DNA of 64,000 bases from NCBI RefSeq assembly GCF_000429545.1, contig NZ_AUCB01000021.1, positions 1 to 64,000 on the forward strand, given 5' to 3'. Made by a program: the position numbers and the translations under genes. Positions 46,203 through 55,444 of the stretch are shown here, in pieces; position 1 is the stretch's first letter, and every line of letters begins with the position of its first letter. The notes below the pieces were generated by a model. The model was given only the letters and a program-made list of their open reading frames with translations. It was not told where the DNA came from and did no database searches. The stretch is from Arenibacter certesii DSM 19833. GTDB lineage: Bacteria; Bacteroidota; Bacteroidia; Flavobacteriales; Flavobacteriaceae.

Positions 46203-46865
46203 TTATTTTCTTCCGTAAAATCGAGCCAAAACATCCGCTACACTACGAACCGATTTTTTGGTCCAGTCTAACCTTCTTTCCAGTTTTTCTTTCTCTGTCA
46301 GCTGCCAATTTAAATCCGATTTTTTCATAAGGCTGGTAAGCCTATGTAGGATTATTGCTGCTGAAACGGAAATATTAAGGCTTTCTGTGAATCCAACCAT
46401 GGGTATGGTAAGGTATGAATCTGCCTTATCCATTACTTCCTGACTTAATCCATCCCGTTCGGTGCCAAAAAAAAGGGCCGTTTTTTCATTAAGCTCAAAA
46501 TCGGGCAATAGCACCCCATTTTCATGAGGGGTTGTGGCCACAATACGATACCCCTCCTTTTTTAGAGCCTCAATACAAGATGTAGTAGTATTATATCTTT
46601 TAGTATCTACCCATTGCTGTGCCCCCATAGAGATACTTTTATCCAATCGTTTGCCGTATCTGTTTTCGATTAAATGTGCTTCTTGGATTCCAAAAATATC
46701 ACAACTCCTGATTACGGCACTCATATTGTGCATCTGATACACATCCTCAACAGCAACAGTAATAAACTTGGTGCGATCTTCCAATATATCCAAAAAACGT
46801 TGCTTCCTTTTTGGGGTAATAAACCCTTCTAAATACGCTAGCAGATCATGGTCAATCATATCCAT
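46203..46865 (-). CDS. trmH: tRNA (guanosine(18)-2'-O)-methyltransferase
   Basis: A 220-residue SpoU/TrmH methyltransferase. YQMHNMSAVIRSCDIFGIQ is motif 1, FFGTERDGLSQEV motif 2, and IPMVGFTESLNISVSAAIIL motif 3, together forming the trefoil knot. The N-terminal and C-terminal TrmH extensions are present. It methylates the ribose of G18 in tRNA. Divergent from the sirtuin gene at 46918. Confidence 0.93.
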   Translation of the reverse strand: MDMIDHDLLAYLEGFITPKRKQRFLDILEDRTKFITVAVEDVYQMHNMSAVIRSCDIFGIQEAHLIENRYGKRLDKSISMGAQQWVDTKRYNTTTSCIEALKKEGYRIVATTPHENGVLLPDFELNEKTALFFGTERDGLSQEVMDKADSYLTIPMVGFTESLNISVSAAIILHRLTSLMKKSDLNWQLTEKEKLERRLDWTKKSVRSVADVLARFYGRK

Positions 46866-46917
46866 ACTTATTGATGTTCAGAAAAAATCTTAGATTTACA
46901 AATATATATTCTTTTAA

Positions 46918-47610
46918 ATGAAAAAAATAGTTGTTTTAACCGGGGCAGGCATCAGTGCAGAAAGCGGTATTAAAACCTTTAGGGATGCCGATGGATTATG
47001 GGAAGGACACGATGTAATGGAGGTTGCTACCCCCCAGGGCTATGCAAAAAACCCTGGATTGGTCCTTGATTTCTATAACAAGAGAAGAAGACAATTGCTA
47101 GAAGTAAGCCCTAATCAGGCACATCATTCCCTATCAAAATTAGAAGACCATTACAAGGTACATATCATTACCCAAAATGTAGATGACCTACATGAAAGAG
47201 CAGGGAGTTCTAACGTACTCCATTTACATGGGGAATTACTAAAAGCAAGAGGAAGCAATGACCCTAATAGCATTGTAGAATGCAAACAAGATATAAAGTT
47301 AGGCGATCTATGTGCAGCGGGCACTCAACTACGGCCCCATATTGTTTGGTTTGGCGAGGATGTACCTCTGCTTGATCAGGCTGCCGACATAACAGCCAAT
47401 GCAGATATTTTAATAATTATAGGCACTTCTATGCAAGTTTACCCAGCCGCAAATCTGGTACACTACGCACCCAATAACATCCCTATTTATTTTATAGACC
47501 CTAAACCCAATATTAGGGAAAACAGCTTTAACAACCTTACTATAATTAAAGACAGCGCCACAAAGGGAATGGAAATACTGGCCCAACAATTGCTTGAAGA
47601 TAAATTGTAA
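46918..47610 (+). CDS. cobB: NAD-dependent protein deacylase (class III sirtuin, CobB)
   Basis: A 230-residue sirtuin. VLTGAGISAESGIKTFRDADG binds NAD, ITQNVDDLHERAGS and HLHGEL carry the catalytic histidine, and PHIVWFGE is the acyl-lysine groove. FYNKRR holds the Y-x2-R pair of class III enzymes that remove succinyl or malonyl groups. The zinc ribbon is odd: the expected first C-x2-C pair is absent (ARGSNDPNSIVECKQD), leaving only two cysteines. A zinc-free small domain is known in some Bacteroidetes sirtuins and need not mean loss of activity. Confidence 0.92.
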   Translation: MKKIVVLTGAGISAESGIKTFRDADGLWEGHDVMEVATPQGYAKNPGLVLDFYNKRRRQLLEVSPNQAHHSLSKLEDHYKVHIITQNVDDLHERAGSSNVLHLHGELLKARGSNDPNSIVECKQDIKLGDLCAAGTQLRPHIVWFGEDVPLLDQAADITANADILIIIGTSMQVYPAANLVHYAPNNIPIYFIDPKPNIRENSFNNLTIIKDSATKGMEILAQQLLEDKL

Positions 47611-47715
47611 CATCTATACCTGCTTTAGATTTAAACTGAAATAACATAACGTCTTGTGAGCAGCTTAGAATAGCATAAAACACTAAAGCATATTGATGCT
47701 ACTAGGAAGAAGAGA

Positions 47716-48285
47716 ATGAAAATGCCTGCCTTTGTTATAAACCATCCCGAAAATATAGGCAACCTCCTGGAGATTGCTTTAAATGTAAGCGACCCTATTT
47801 CTTGTAAGGCATGGTCTGTTATGGAATTTATTGCAAAGCAACGCTTAATCTTTTTACTCCCGCATACAGCTGCCATACTTGAGAATAGTACAAAAACACA
47901 TCACGACGCTGCGGTAAGACCTATTGCAAAAATCTACGAGTACTTATGCCAATCCTATTTCATAGATAAAGATCCCAGCACATGCAACGCATTCCAAAAC
48001 GAACATTTCACGCAAATGGCCACAGTATGTTTTGATTGGCTGATAGACGAACAAAAGGTGGCCGCAAAGGCCTATTCAATGACCTGTCTATTATTGTTGG
48101 GCAGAAAATTTGATTGGATTTGGCCAGAATTGAGACAGGTATTGCACCAAAATTACCAAAAGGGAAGTCGGGCTTACCAGGCAAGGGCGAGGATGATACT
48201 TGCAAAATTGGGATGGTTGCCACAAGAGTCAATGCGCTATTGTAAGCCAAGGATATATGGGATTATAAATACCGATAACTGTTGA
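47716..48285 (+). CDS. Conserved hypothetical helical protein
   Basis: A 189-residue soluble protein. It is mostly helical with pairs such as NLLEIALNVSDPISCKAWSV and VKAYSMTCLLLLGRKFDWIW-like KAYSMTCLLLLGRKFDWIWP, which suggest HEAT-like or ARM-like repeats. No signal, membrane helix or catalytic motif. I do not recognise a named family. It lies between the sirtuin and purB genes on the same strand, with gaps of 105 and 141 bp. Confidence 0.6.
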   Translation: MKMPAFVINHPENIGNLLEIALNVSDPISCKAWSVMEFIAKQRLIFLLPHTAAILENSTKTHHDAAVRPIAKIYEYLCQSYFIDKDPSTCNAFQNEHFTQMATVCFDWLIDEQKVAAKAYSMTCLLLLGRKFDWIWPELRQVLHQNYQKGSRAYQARARMILAKLGWLPQESMRYCKPRIYGIINTDNC

Positions 48286-48386
48286 ACCATAGTTAGGATA
48301 TTTTAATTTCACATAGTGAGTAAAGACCTTCATTCCCATCCCTAAACATTATTTTAGGATCGCTTTTATACTCTTTAACTTATAGC

Positions 48387-48394
48387 TATCTTTG
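48387..48394 (+). promoter_or_regulatory. -7 box of the purB promoter
   Basis: TATCTTTG matches TAnnTTTG and is followed by GC, the commonest form in this group. No clear TTG lies about 19 bp upstream. Leader about 28 nt. Confidence 0.5.
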
Positions 48395-48426
48395 CGCTTT
48401 TCTAAAAACATCCAATTTCTTATAAA

Positions 48427-49770
48427 ATGTCATTAAACAAATTAAACGCCATTTCGCCTATAGACGGCAGGTATCGCAGTAAGACTGCTTCTTTGGCACC
48501 TTATTTTTCAGAAGAAGCACTTATTAAGTATAGGGTTTTAGTGGAAATTGAATATTTTATTGCGCTTTGCGAAATTCCTTTACCGCAATTGTCGGACTTT
48601 GAGACGGCCAAGTTTCCGGCATTACGGGAAATCTACAGTAACTTCACTACTGAAGACGCTACTGCAATTAAAGAAATTGAAAAGGTTACCAACCACGATG
48701 TTAAGGCAGTTGAGTACTTTATTAAAAAGAAATTTGATACCCTAGGCCTACAGGCTTTTAAGGAGTTTATACATTTTGGACTTACTTCCCAGGATATTAA
48801 TAACACAGCCATCCCTCTTTCTATAAAGGAAGCTATGGATGAAGTTTATGTTCCTAATTACTTAGAGGTATTAAATAAAATAGAAGAACTGGCAAAAGAA
48901 TGGGAAGCTGTCCCTATGTTAGCCAGAACTCACGGACAACCTGCATCCCCCACCCGATTGGGGAAGGAAGTAGATGTTTTTGCAGTGCGATTAAAAGAGC
49001 AGTTCCGTATGCTGGAGGAAATACCTAATGCAGCCAAGTTTGGGGGAGCCACAGGAAATTTTAACGCACACAAAGTTGCTTATCCAAACATCGATTGGAA
49101 AGCCTTCGGACAGAAATTTGTACAGGAAAAGTTAGGATTATATCACTCTTTCCCTACCACGCAAATTGAACATTACGATCATTTGGCAGGGTTGTTCGAT
49201 TGCCTAAAACGTATAAATACCATTATCTTGGATTTAGATAGGGATTTTTGGACCTATGTATCCATGGATTATTTTAAACAAAAAATAAAAGCTGGTGAAG
49301 TAGGATCATCTGCTATGCCTCATAAGGTAAATCCGATTGACTTTGAGAACTCCGAGGGAAATTTAGGGATTGCTAACGCCATTTTTGAACATTTATCGGC
49401 AAAGTTACCAGTATCCCGATTACAAAGGGACCTTACTGATAGTACTGTACTAAGAAATGTAGGTGTACCATTTGGGCATACCCTAATTGCATTTCAATCT
49501 ACCTTAAAAGGATTGAACAAATTACTCCTGAACGAAGATAAATTTGATCAAGACCTTGAGAACAATTGGCCGGTTGTGGCAGAAGCTATTCAAACCATCC
49601 TAAGAAGGGAAGCATATCCAGATCCTTACGAAACTTTAAAAGGATTAACAAGGACCAACGAAAAAATCACTCAAGATTCCATTGCCCATTTTATAGATAC
49701 TTTAGAAGTTAGCGAGGAGATAAAGAAGGAATTAAAGCAAATTACTCCCCGGAACTATACGGGGATATAA
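48427..49770 (+). CDS. purB: Adenylosuccinate lyase
   Basis: A 447-residue enzyme of the fumarase/aspartase superfamily. It starts LNKLNAISPIDGRYRSKTAS, has the histidine-bearing ARTHGQPASPTRLGKE, and the signature loop GSSAMPHKVNPIDFENSEGN. It acts twice in purine synthesis: on SAICAR and on adenylosuccinate. Length fits the E. coli-type form. Own -7 box and a terminator shared with the convergent DUF4252 gene. Confidence 0.97.
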   Translation: MSLNKLNAISPIDGRYRSKTASLAPYFSEEALIKYRVLVEIEYFIALCEIPLPQLSDFETAKFPALREIYSNFTTEDATAIKEIEKVTNHDVKAVEYFIKKKFDTLGLQAFKEFIHFGLTSQDINNTAIPLSIKEAMDEVYVPNYLEVLNKIEELAKEWEAVPMLARTHGQPASPTRLGKEVDVFAVRLKEQFRMLEEIPNAAKFGGATGNFNAHKVAYPNIDWKAFGQKFVQEKLGLYHSFPTTQIEHYDHLAGLFDCLKRINTIILDLDRDFWTYVSMDYFKQKIKAGEVGSSAMPHKVNPIDFENSEGNLGIANAIFEHLSAKLPVSRLQRDLTDSTVLRNVGVPFGHTLIAFQSTLKGLNKLLLNEDKFDQDLENNWPVVAEAIQTILRREAYPDPYETLKGLTRTNEKITQDSIAHFIDTLEVSEEIKKELKQITPRNYTGI

Positions 49771-49864
49771 GAGCGGGAATAAACCATCTCCTTCTTTAAT
49801 GTCAGTTATTTGCACTCTTTACAATTCTCGACTTTAACAATTAAAAAGGGAAGTGATCTTAACT

Positions 49865-49904
49865 AAAAAACCTGCTTTGAAAAATTCCAAAGCAGGTTTT
49901 TTTT
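49865..49904. terminator. Bidirectional terminator between purB and the DUF4252 gene
   Basis: CCTGCTTTG (49871-49879) pairs with CAAAGCAGG (49888-49896), flanked by an A run and a T run. It serves both convergent genes. Confidence 0.9.
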
Positions 49905-49923
49905 ATTAATTGAGGCGCAGGTC

Positions 49924-50469
49924 TTAATCGCCTTTAAAAAACGCTCCCATTTGCTGTAAGCCTTCTCCCTTGTAATCAGATTTTTCTAAAGCTTGGATAA
50001 ATTGAACCAATTTAACAGGATTCATATCCTTGCCCAGTACCCTTACTACCATAAACCCCTTATCATCGCTATCCCCATATATAATCACCTCATCAATAGC
50101 ATTTTCATCACCCAAATAGTTGACTGTAGCTTTTCCATAAGAAGTATTCATTTTCATTAGCTCTGTAAACTTCTCATTTTTTAAAATAGCTCTTATATTT
50201 AACCGCTCTTTCTGGAAATCGGCCTCATTTTCACCTGTCTTCTTATAGGCGAGGATGTTCAGTTTTCTCAATGACTCCATCGCCTCTTTCTGTTCCATCG
50301 TTAAATTGGCCTTTTCTAAATTTAAAAGACTTACAGGGAGGTCTACGGATATAAAATTAGGGTTCTCGGCATTATCCACATAATACTCTTGCAAGCTTTG
50401 GTTAGAGGAGCAACTAAGAAACATAACCAATAACAGTACAGCACTTCCCCGGGTTAGTAACACTTTCAT
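49924..50469 (-). CDS. DUF4252 lipoprotein
   Basis: A 181-residue protein with a lipoprotein signal (VLLTRGSAVLLLVMFLSC, lipobox LSC at about 18-20). The DUF4252 core is visible: FISVDLPVSLLNLEKANLTM, and the C-terminal VIIYGDSDDKGFMVVRVLGK. Function unknown. It follows another DUF4252 gene, 86 bp downstream of it, as part of the sigma-factor operon. Confidence 0.82.
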   Translation of the reverse strand: MKVLLTRGSAVLLLVMFLSCSSNQSLQEYYVDNAENPNFISVDLPVSLLNLEKANLTMEQKEAMESLRKLNILAYKKTGENEADFQKERLNIRAILKNEKFTELMKMNTSYGKATVNYLGDENAIDEVIIYGDSDDKGFMVVRVLGKDMNPVKLVQFIQALEKSDYKGEGLQQMGAFFKGD

Positions 50470-50555
50470 TTTTTCAATTTTTATTAAATTTATTTTATAA
50501 TCCCTGTGGTTAAAAACAAGTGCTTTCCTTTTCTGGACTACCCTGTATAATTACC

Positions 50556-51104
50556 CTACTTCTTGTTCTTTCCAGCCTTATTTAATTCACTTGGCAGGTT
50601 CATCTTCTTGGTTAGCGACCCTATCTTGTTTAAATCTATGTCTCCAGTAAGCGACAACAATACAGTTTCAATTTTTCTATCATTAATTTCGGCACCAGCA
50701 TTCTTTATACCCGTAACAAACATGAGCAGTTCACTCACATGGTCTTCGTCCTTCCCACTTTTGATATAAAATTTCACATTGGCCTCCTTATCTTTTACCC
50801 GCATCAATTCTTGTAGAGAGGCAGATTTAAGGTACTTTGCCATAGTAGACTCCATATCGGCAGCAACCGTTTTATCTTCCGTAATAAACACCTTTAAATT
50901 CTTTAAGTTCTGGGCTATGTCCATAAAATCTTGTGCCTCTTGGTCATTTACTTCAACATCTATTTTACTTAGAAGCCTAAACATACTTTCGTTTACCACC
51001 ACGGCACTTACTTTATCCAAATCTTCAAATTTATCGAACACGGATTGCGAGAACCCAGAAAATGGAAGTACGGCCAATATTGCAATTATGATAATTTTTC
51101 TCAT
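50556..51104 (-). CDS. DUF4252 secreted protein
   Basis: A 182-residue protein with a cleavable signal (IIIAILAVLPFSGFSQ). SVFDKFEDLDKVSAVVVNES and LLSKIDVEVNDQEAQDFMDI mark DUF4252; SLTGDIDLNKIGSLTKKMNL ends the domain. Second copy of the family in this operon, but not lipidated. It starts 11 bp after the small membrane protein gene. Confidence 0.85.
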   Translation of the reverse strand: MRKIIIIAILAVLPFSGFSQSVFDKFEDLDKVSAVVVNESMFRLLSKIDVEVNDQEAQDFMDIAQNLKNLKVFITEDKTVAADMESTMAKYLKSASLQELMRVKDKEANVKFYIKSGKDEDHVSELLMFVTGIKNAGAEINDRKIETVLLSLTGDIDLNKIGSLTKKMNLPSELNKAGKNKK

Positions 51105-51115
51105 CTCTTTATAAT

Positions 51116-51550
51116 TTAATTTTTATTGTATATTTTTTCTTTTGTTGCTTCAAATTCTTTTAAATAGGCTACTTTTTCCGTACCCCTTTCAAAATTGGCC
51201 GCCAACAGGCTAAGCGCTTTTTTAGTTTCCTGATAAGCAAATTCCGCTTTTTTCTGCTCTTGCTGATTATAGTAAACAGTACCAAAATAAATGCCAAACA
51301 CTAAAACTGCTGCTGCAGCAATTGAGGCCCATGCCAAATAACCTCTCTGCCGTTTAGGCTTTGGCAGCATCTGCTTGGTAAACCGCTCTTCCTTGGCAGC
51401 GGAAAAATAGTGAAACATTGGTGCGTAAGATTTTAAATGCCCCGGAATATCCTCATTTGCGAAATAATCCCGTACTATTTCTTCTTCGGCAACTGTCGTA
51501 GTAGCCTCTAAATATTTCTCCAACAATTTTTCTATTCTATCCAATTCCAT
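51116..51550 (-). CDS. Single-pass membrane protein, possible anti-sigma factor
   Basis: A 144-residue protein with a cytoplasmic acidic N-terminus (LDRIEKLLEKYLEATTTVAE), one membrane helix (YLAWASIAAAAVLVFGIYF, about 75-95) and a charged coiled outer part. The size, topology and the 14-bp overlap with the sigma-factor gene suggest it binds and restrains the sigma factor. No zinc-binding anti-sigma motif is seen, so the role is inferred from context. Confidence 0.65.
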   Translation of the reverse strand: MELDRIEKLLEKYLEATTTVAEEEIVRDYFANEDIPGHLKSYAPMFHYFSAAKEERFTKQMLPKPKRQRGYLAWASIAAAAVLVFGIYFGTVYYNQQEQKKAEFAYQETKKALSLLAANFERGTEKVAYLKEFEATKEKIYNKN

Positions 51551-52046
51551 AATTATGTTTTTGCACTAATTTTTCTCTCACCGTTTTTCTCGCTCTGGAG
51601 AGTGCTACCCTTATTGCAGTAGGCTTCATGTCTAATAATTTTGCAATCTCATCAAATTCATATTGTTCTACATCTCTTAATTGAAGCACCATTTTTTGCT
51701 GTTCGGGCAATTCCTCCATTATTTTCTCTACCCAGCTAAGACTGTCGCTAACCTCTATTTCTGATTGTAAAGAAACATTTTCGTCTTGGTAATTGCTGTG
51801 CACCAATTTTAAATTGCCCGCTTGTTTCGACTTCAATCTGTCTAAACAAAAATTCTTTGTCATGGTCATCGCATAGGCCTCTACATTATTATAGTTGGCC
51901 ATTATCTTATTCTTGGACCATAGCTTCATTAAAATTTCCTGCGTGGCGTCCTCCGCCTCTTCCCTAGAGACTAACAATCGTTTAGCAAGCCTAAACATTT
52001 TATCCTTAAAAGGAAGTACCACATCTAAAAACTCTGTCTGTTGCAT
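51537..52046 (-). CDS. RNA polymerase ECF sigma factor
   Basis: A sigma-70 family ECF protein of 169 residues from ATG at 52046. Region 2 has LAKRLLVSREEAEDATQEIL and KLWSKNKIMANYNNVEAYAM; region 4 has LPEQQKMVLQLRDVEQYEFD and KPTAIRVALSRARKTVREKL (each read separately). A longer frame from TTG at 52073 adds nine residues but would overlap the promoter box TATTTTTG at 52071-52078, so I prefer the ATG. It likely drives this operon and perhaps the divergent S41 protease genes. Confidence 0.9.
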   Translation of the reverse strand: MQQTEFLDVVLPFKDKMFRLAKRLLVSREEAEDATQEILMKLWSKNKIMANYNNVEAYAMTMTKNFCLDRLKSKQAGNLKLVHSNYQDENVSLQSEIEVSDSLSWVEKIMEELPEQQKMVLQLRDVEQYEFDEIAKLLDMKPTAIRVALSRARKTVREKLVQKHNYGIG

Positions 52047-52278
52047 TTGGTCCGGTTGTTTTGCAATCCCCAAAAATAGGATTACAATAGGAAGACGAAA
52101 TAAATCGGCTTTTGTTACGTTTTATTTTTATTTCTTTTCAATGTTCGTAATTTACGCTCAAAGAAACCAAATATGTATTTATTCCGTATATATAGAAATT
52201 ATTCCCCCGACTTCAATATATTTTTTACGTTGGAATGATTTTTGTTTACCCTAATATAGTAGAATCTTAATCTTTACA

Positions 52279-53775
52279 ATGAAAAAATATCTAAGTTTAG
52301 CAGTACTGGGAATGAGCTTACTCTTTATCCAATGTACCAAAAATGATGAAGTACTTCCTGAACCAGTGGCGCCGGGAACAGAACCTGAAGTAGAAGCGAT
52401 AGATGTAACGGTACAGAACTTTATGTGGCAAACCATGAACCTTTATTATTTTTGGCAGAGCGATGTAAAGGACCTAGCAGATGACAGGTTTACCACAAAA
52501 TCAGAATACAGGGAGTTTTTGGAATCTGAACAAGATCCTGGAAAATTCTATACTGAAAAACTTCTTTTTTCTGAGGATCGATTCAGTTTCTATTCTGAAG
52601 ATTATAAAGAGCTCACTAAAGCCTTTTCTGGAGTTTCCAAAAGCAACGGCTTGGAATTTGGACTTAGCCTTTTCGCGGATAGCGATGACGTATTTGGCTA
52701 TGTAAGATATGTAGTACCTAATTCTAACGCGGCTAGCAAAGAGATTGAAAGAGGAGACTTTTTCACAGGTGTAAATGGTATAACCTTAAACTTGGATAAT
52801 TATGAAGAACTCCTGTTTGGGGAAAATGACACGTACACCCTAAATATGGCCACCATTTCTGATAACGTCATAAATAATACAAATCGTGAGGTTACCCTGA
52901 CCAAAGAAGCAGATTTAACGGAGAATCCAGTTTACATTGCCAAAATTTTGGAGGTAAACGGCAGAAAAATTGGCTATCTTATGTATAATAGCTTCACAAA
53001 CGAATTTGATGAGGATCTTAACGATGCTTTTGGCACCTTTAAATCTGCAGGAGTAACAGACTTAGTGTTGGACTTAAGGTATAATCCTGGAGGATCCGTG
53101 AATTCTGCAGTGTTGTTATCCAGTATGGTTTATGGACCGTATTCCGATAAAGTTTTCTTAAAGGCGAGATATAACGAAAGATTACAAGAAGGTTATGAAA
53201 ATAGTAATGTAGATCTTAACACTTATTTCTCGGACAAAACCGATAAAAGTAGTCCAGTAAATTCGTTGGGACTTAATAAAGTATACGTCCTTGCCACCGG
53301 AAGCAGCGCTTCTGCGAGTGAACTGGTAATTAACGGCTTGGATCCTTATATAAATGTAGTACATATTGGCACTAAAACAACTGGAAAAAACGAATTCTCC
53401 GTCACCTTTGTGGATGATTTTGATAATGGAAATGTGTATGATCCTGAAAGAGAAAACGAAATAAATCCCGACAATCATTGGGCCATACAGCCCCTAATTG
53501 GTAGGAATGAGAATTCAGTAGGATTTTCTGATTATACCGATGGACTACAACCGGATATCGCATTAGCAGAAGATTTGTCTAACCTAGGGATTTTAGGAGA
53601 CAAGAATGAGCCCCTATTAAAAAAAGCCATATCAGAAATCACAGGTATATCCGCCAAAATGGATTTCACCGTCCATCATCCTGTAAAATTGGTTACCAGT
53701 TCTAAGATGTTCACCAAAACGAGGGACAATATGTATATGGACTTTATAACGCCATTACCTATAAAAAAACAATAA
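52279..53775 (+). CDS. S41 family peptidase lipoprotein (copy 1)
   Basis: A 498-residue protein with a lipoprotein signal (LAVLGMSLLFIQC, C19). An N-terminal domain with FMWQTMNLYYFWQSDVKDL is followed by a PDZ-like part (about 115-190) and the S41 core: VLDLRYNPGGSVNSAVLLS and LATGSSASASELVINGLDPY with the catalytic serine in SASASE, then KTTGKNEFS with the lysine. It cleaves proteins in the periplasm or at the surface. It faces the sigma-factor operon across a 205-bp divergent gap and is followed by a paralogue. Confidence 0.92.
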   Translation: MKKYLSLAVLGMSLLFIQCTKNDEVLPEPVAPGTEPEVEAIDVTVQNFMWQTMNLYYFWQSDVKDLADDRFTTKSEYREFLESEQDPGKFYTEKLLFSEDRFSFYSEDYKELTKAFSGVSKSNGLEFGLSLFADSDDVFGYVRYVVPNSNAASKEIERGDFFTGVNGITLNLDNYEELLFGENDTYTLNMATISDNVINNTNREVTLTKEADLTENPVYIAKILEVNGRKIGYLMYNSFTNEFDEDLNDAFGTFKSAGVTDLVLDLRYNPGGSVNSAVLLSSMVYGPYSDKVFLKARYNERLQEGYENSNVDLNTYFSDKTDKSSPVNSLGLNKVYVLATGSSASASELVINGLDPYINVVHIGTKTTGKNEFSVTFVDDFDNGNVYDPERENEINPDNHWAIQPLIGRNENSVGFSDYTDGLQPDIALAEDLSNLGILGDKNEPLLKKAISEITGISAKMDFTVHHPVKLVTSSKMFTKTRDNMYMDFITPLPIKKQ

Positions 53776-53853
53776 TAAAGGTGTATTGATGAAGGGTAAA
53801 TTGGTTAACATTACCCAACTTTTATAATGTTATAGGGCCATCGCCAAATTTTT

Positions 53854-55317
53854 ATGAGAAATTTTTTTGCACTACTACTCGTTACTACAGTTCTATCCTG
53901 TACGGACAAAGATGATGACGCTTTTATTTACCCAAAAGATTCAGAGGTCCAAAATTTTATGTGGCAGGGATTAAACCAATGGTACTTTTGGCAGGCAGAT
54001 GCCCCTAACCTAGGAGATAGTAGATTTGCGACTAATGAAGAGTATGTAGATTACTTGGAGCAATATACTGACCCAGAAGAGTTTTTTTTCCAAACCTGCT
54101 ACCGTCATATAAAAATTGTAGGAGAGGCTAATGCTATAGATCGTTTTAGCTTTTTAGAAGAAGATTACAGAGTGCTGGTAAACTCTTTAAACGGCATCTC
54201 TAAAAGCAACGGAATGGAATTTGGCTTAGCACGTTTTAAAGGAAGTCCCGATATTTTTGGCTATGTACGGTATATTATCCCTAACTCTGATGCAGCTTCC
54301 AAAGATATATCTAGGGGAGAGATTTTTAATCGGGTAAACGGCACTAAACTAACAGATTCTAACTACGTAAATTTACTTTTTGGTAATAACGACACCTATA
54401 CGCTAGGTATGGCCGATATTAACGGCAACGTGATTACCGACAGTAACAGAAAAGTAACCCTAACCAAACGGGAAGGATTGGTAGAAAACCCTATCCTGGT
54501 CGCAAAAACAGTAGAAGTAAAGGGCACTAAAATTGCCTACCTCATGTATAACGGATTTACCGCCGGGTTTAACGAGGAATTAAATACGGTATTCGCACAG
54601 TTTAAATCCGAAGGTGTAACGGAACTAGTTTTGGATTTCAGGTATAACCCTGGGGGATCGGTAAATAGCGCAAGGCTTTTAGCTAGTATGGTCTATGGCA
54701 CCAATACCAATGAAATTTTTATTAGGCAACGTTGGAATGATAAAAAACAAGCCACCTACAGTTCCGAAGACCACTTTGCATCTAAAACCGATAAGGGATC
54801 AGCAATAAATTCTCTAAATCTCAATCAAGTATATGTGTTGGCCACAAGAAGCTCTGCAAGCGCCAGTGAACTAGTTATGAACGGATTAGCACCTTATGTA
54901 GATGTTATTCATATAGGAGAACGAACAAGAGGTAAAAATGAGTTTTCTGTTACCATGGTGGATGATATAGCAAACGATTATATCTATAGCCCTGCCCGGG
55001 AAAACAAAATCAACCCTAACCATAAATGGGCAATGCAGCCACTTATGGGACGTAATGAGAACGCAGTTGGATTCTCTGATTATACAACTGGTCTTGCTCC
55101 AAACATAGAAATTAGTGAAGACCTATCTAATTTAGGAGTATTAGGGGATCCCAATGAGACCCTTTTTTCAAGGGCAATCCAAGAAATTACAGGAACAACT
55201 GCCAAAAGAGATTACACAAGTCCAATGACCGTAGAAGAAATCTCCAACTCTAAACTCTTCACTCCCACGAAAGACAATATGTATTTAGATAAAATGGAAA
55301 GCTTACCGCTCCAATAA
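53854..55317 (+). CDS. S41 family peptidase lipoprotein (copy 2)
   Basis: A 487-residue paralogue of the gene before it, sharing FMWQGLNQWYFWQADAPNL, KSNGMEFGLARF, VLDFRYNPGGSVNSARLL and ATRSSASASELVMNGLAPY with the catalytic serine, then TRGKNEFSV with the lysine. Signal peptide FALLLVTTVLSC with lipobox C16. It has an extra insertion near residues 70-85 (FFFQTCYRHIKIVGEAN). It follows copy 1 by 78 bp and was probably made by tandem duplication long ago, as the two differ at many positions. A terminator follows. Confidence 0.92.
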   Translation: MRNFFALLLVTTVLSCTDKDDDAFIYPKDSEVQNFMWQGLNQWYFWQADAPNLGDSRFATNEEYVDYLEQYTDPEEFFFQTCYRHIKIVGEANAIDRFSFLEEDYRVLVNSLNGISKSNGMEFGLARFKGSPDIFGYVRYIIPNSDAASKDISRGEIFNRVNGTKLTDSNYVNLLFGNNDTYTLGMADINGNVITDSNRKVTLTKREGLVENPILVAKTVEVKGTKIAYLMYNGFTAGFNEELNTVFAQFKSEGVTELVLDFRYNPGGSVNSARLLASMVYGTNTNEIFIRQRWNDKKQATYSSEDHFASKTDKGSAINSLNLNQVYVLATRSSASASELVMNGLAPYVDVIHIGERTRGKNEFSVTMVDDIANDYIYSPARENKINPNHKWAMQPLMGRNENAVGFSDYTTGLAPNIEISEDLSNLGVLGDPNETLFSRAIQEITGTTAKRDYTSPMTVEEISNSKLFTPTKDNMYLDKMESLPLQ

Positions 55318-55336
55318 ACTTACTTAAAACAAAGAC

Positions 55337-55380
55337 GGGCCCGTTTTATCGATTTATCAATATAACCGGCCCATTTTTTT
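55337..55380 (+). terminator. Terminator after the S41 protease pair
   Basis: GGGCC (55337-55341) pairs with GGCCC (55368-55372), extended by a few pairs inside, then a run of T. It lies about 20 bp past the stop codon. Confidence 0.7.
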
Positions 55381-55397
55381 ATATAACCTACACCAGT

Positions 55398-55433
55398 AAA
55401 ACCTGATGGGGATAGTATCAACTACCCCCATCA
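55398..55433 (-). terminator. Terminator of the btuB-like gene
   Basis: A 13-bp stem with one mismatch, TGATGGGGATAGT (55404-55416) with ACTACCCCCATCA (55421-55433), loop of 4 nt. On the minus strand a short T run (GGTTTTAC) follows. It lies 11 bp past the gene's stop. Confidence 0.75.
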
Positions 55434-55444
55434 ATCAAAACGCA

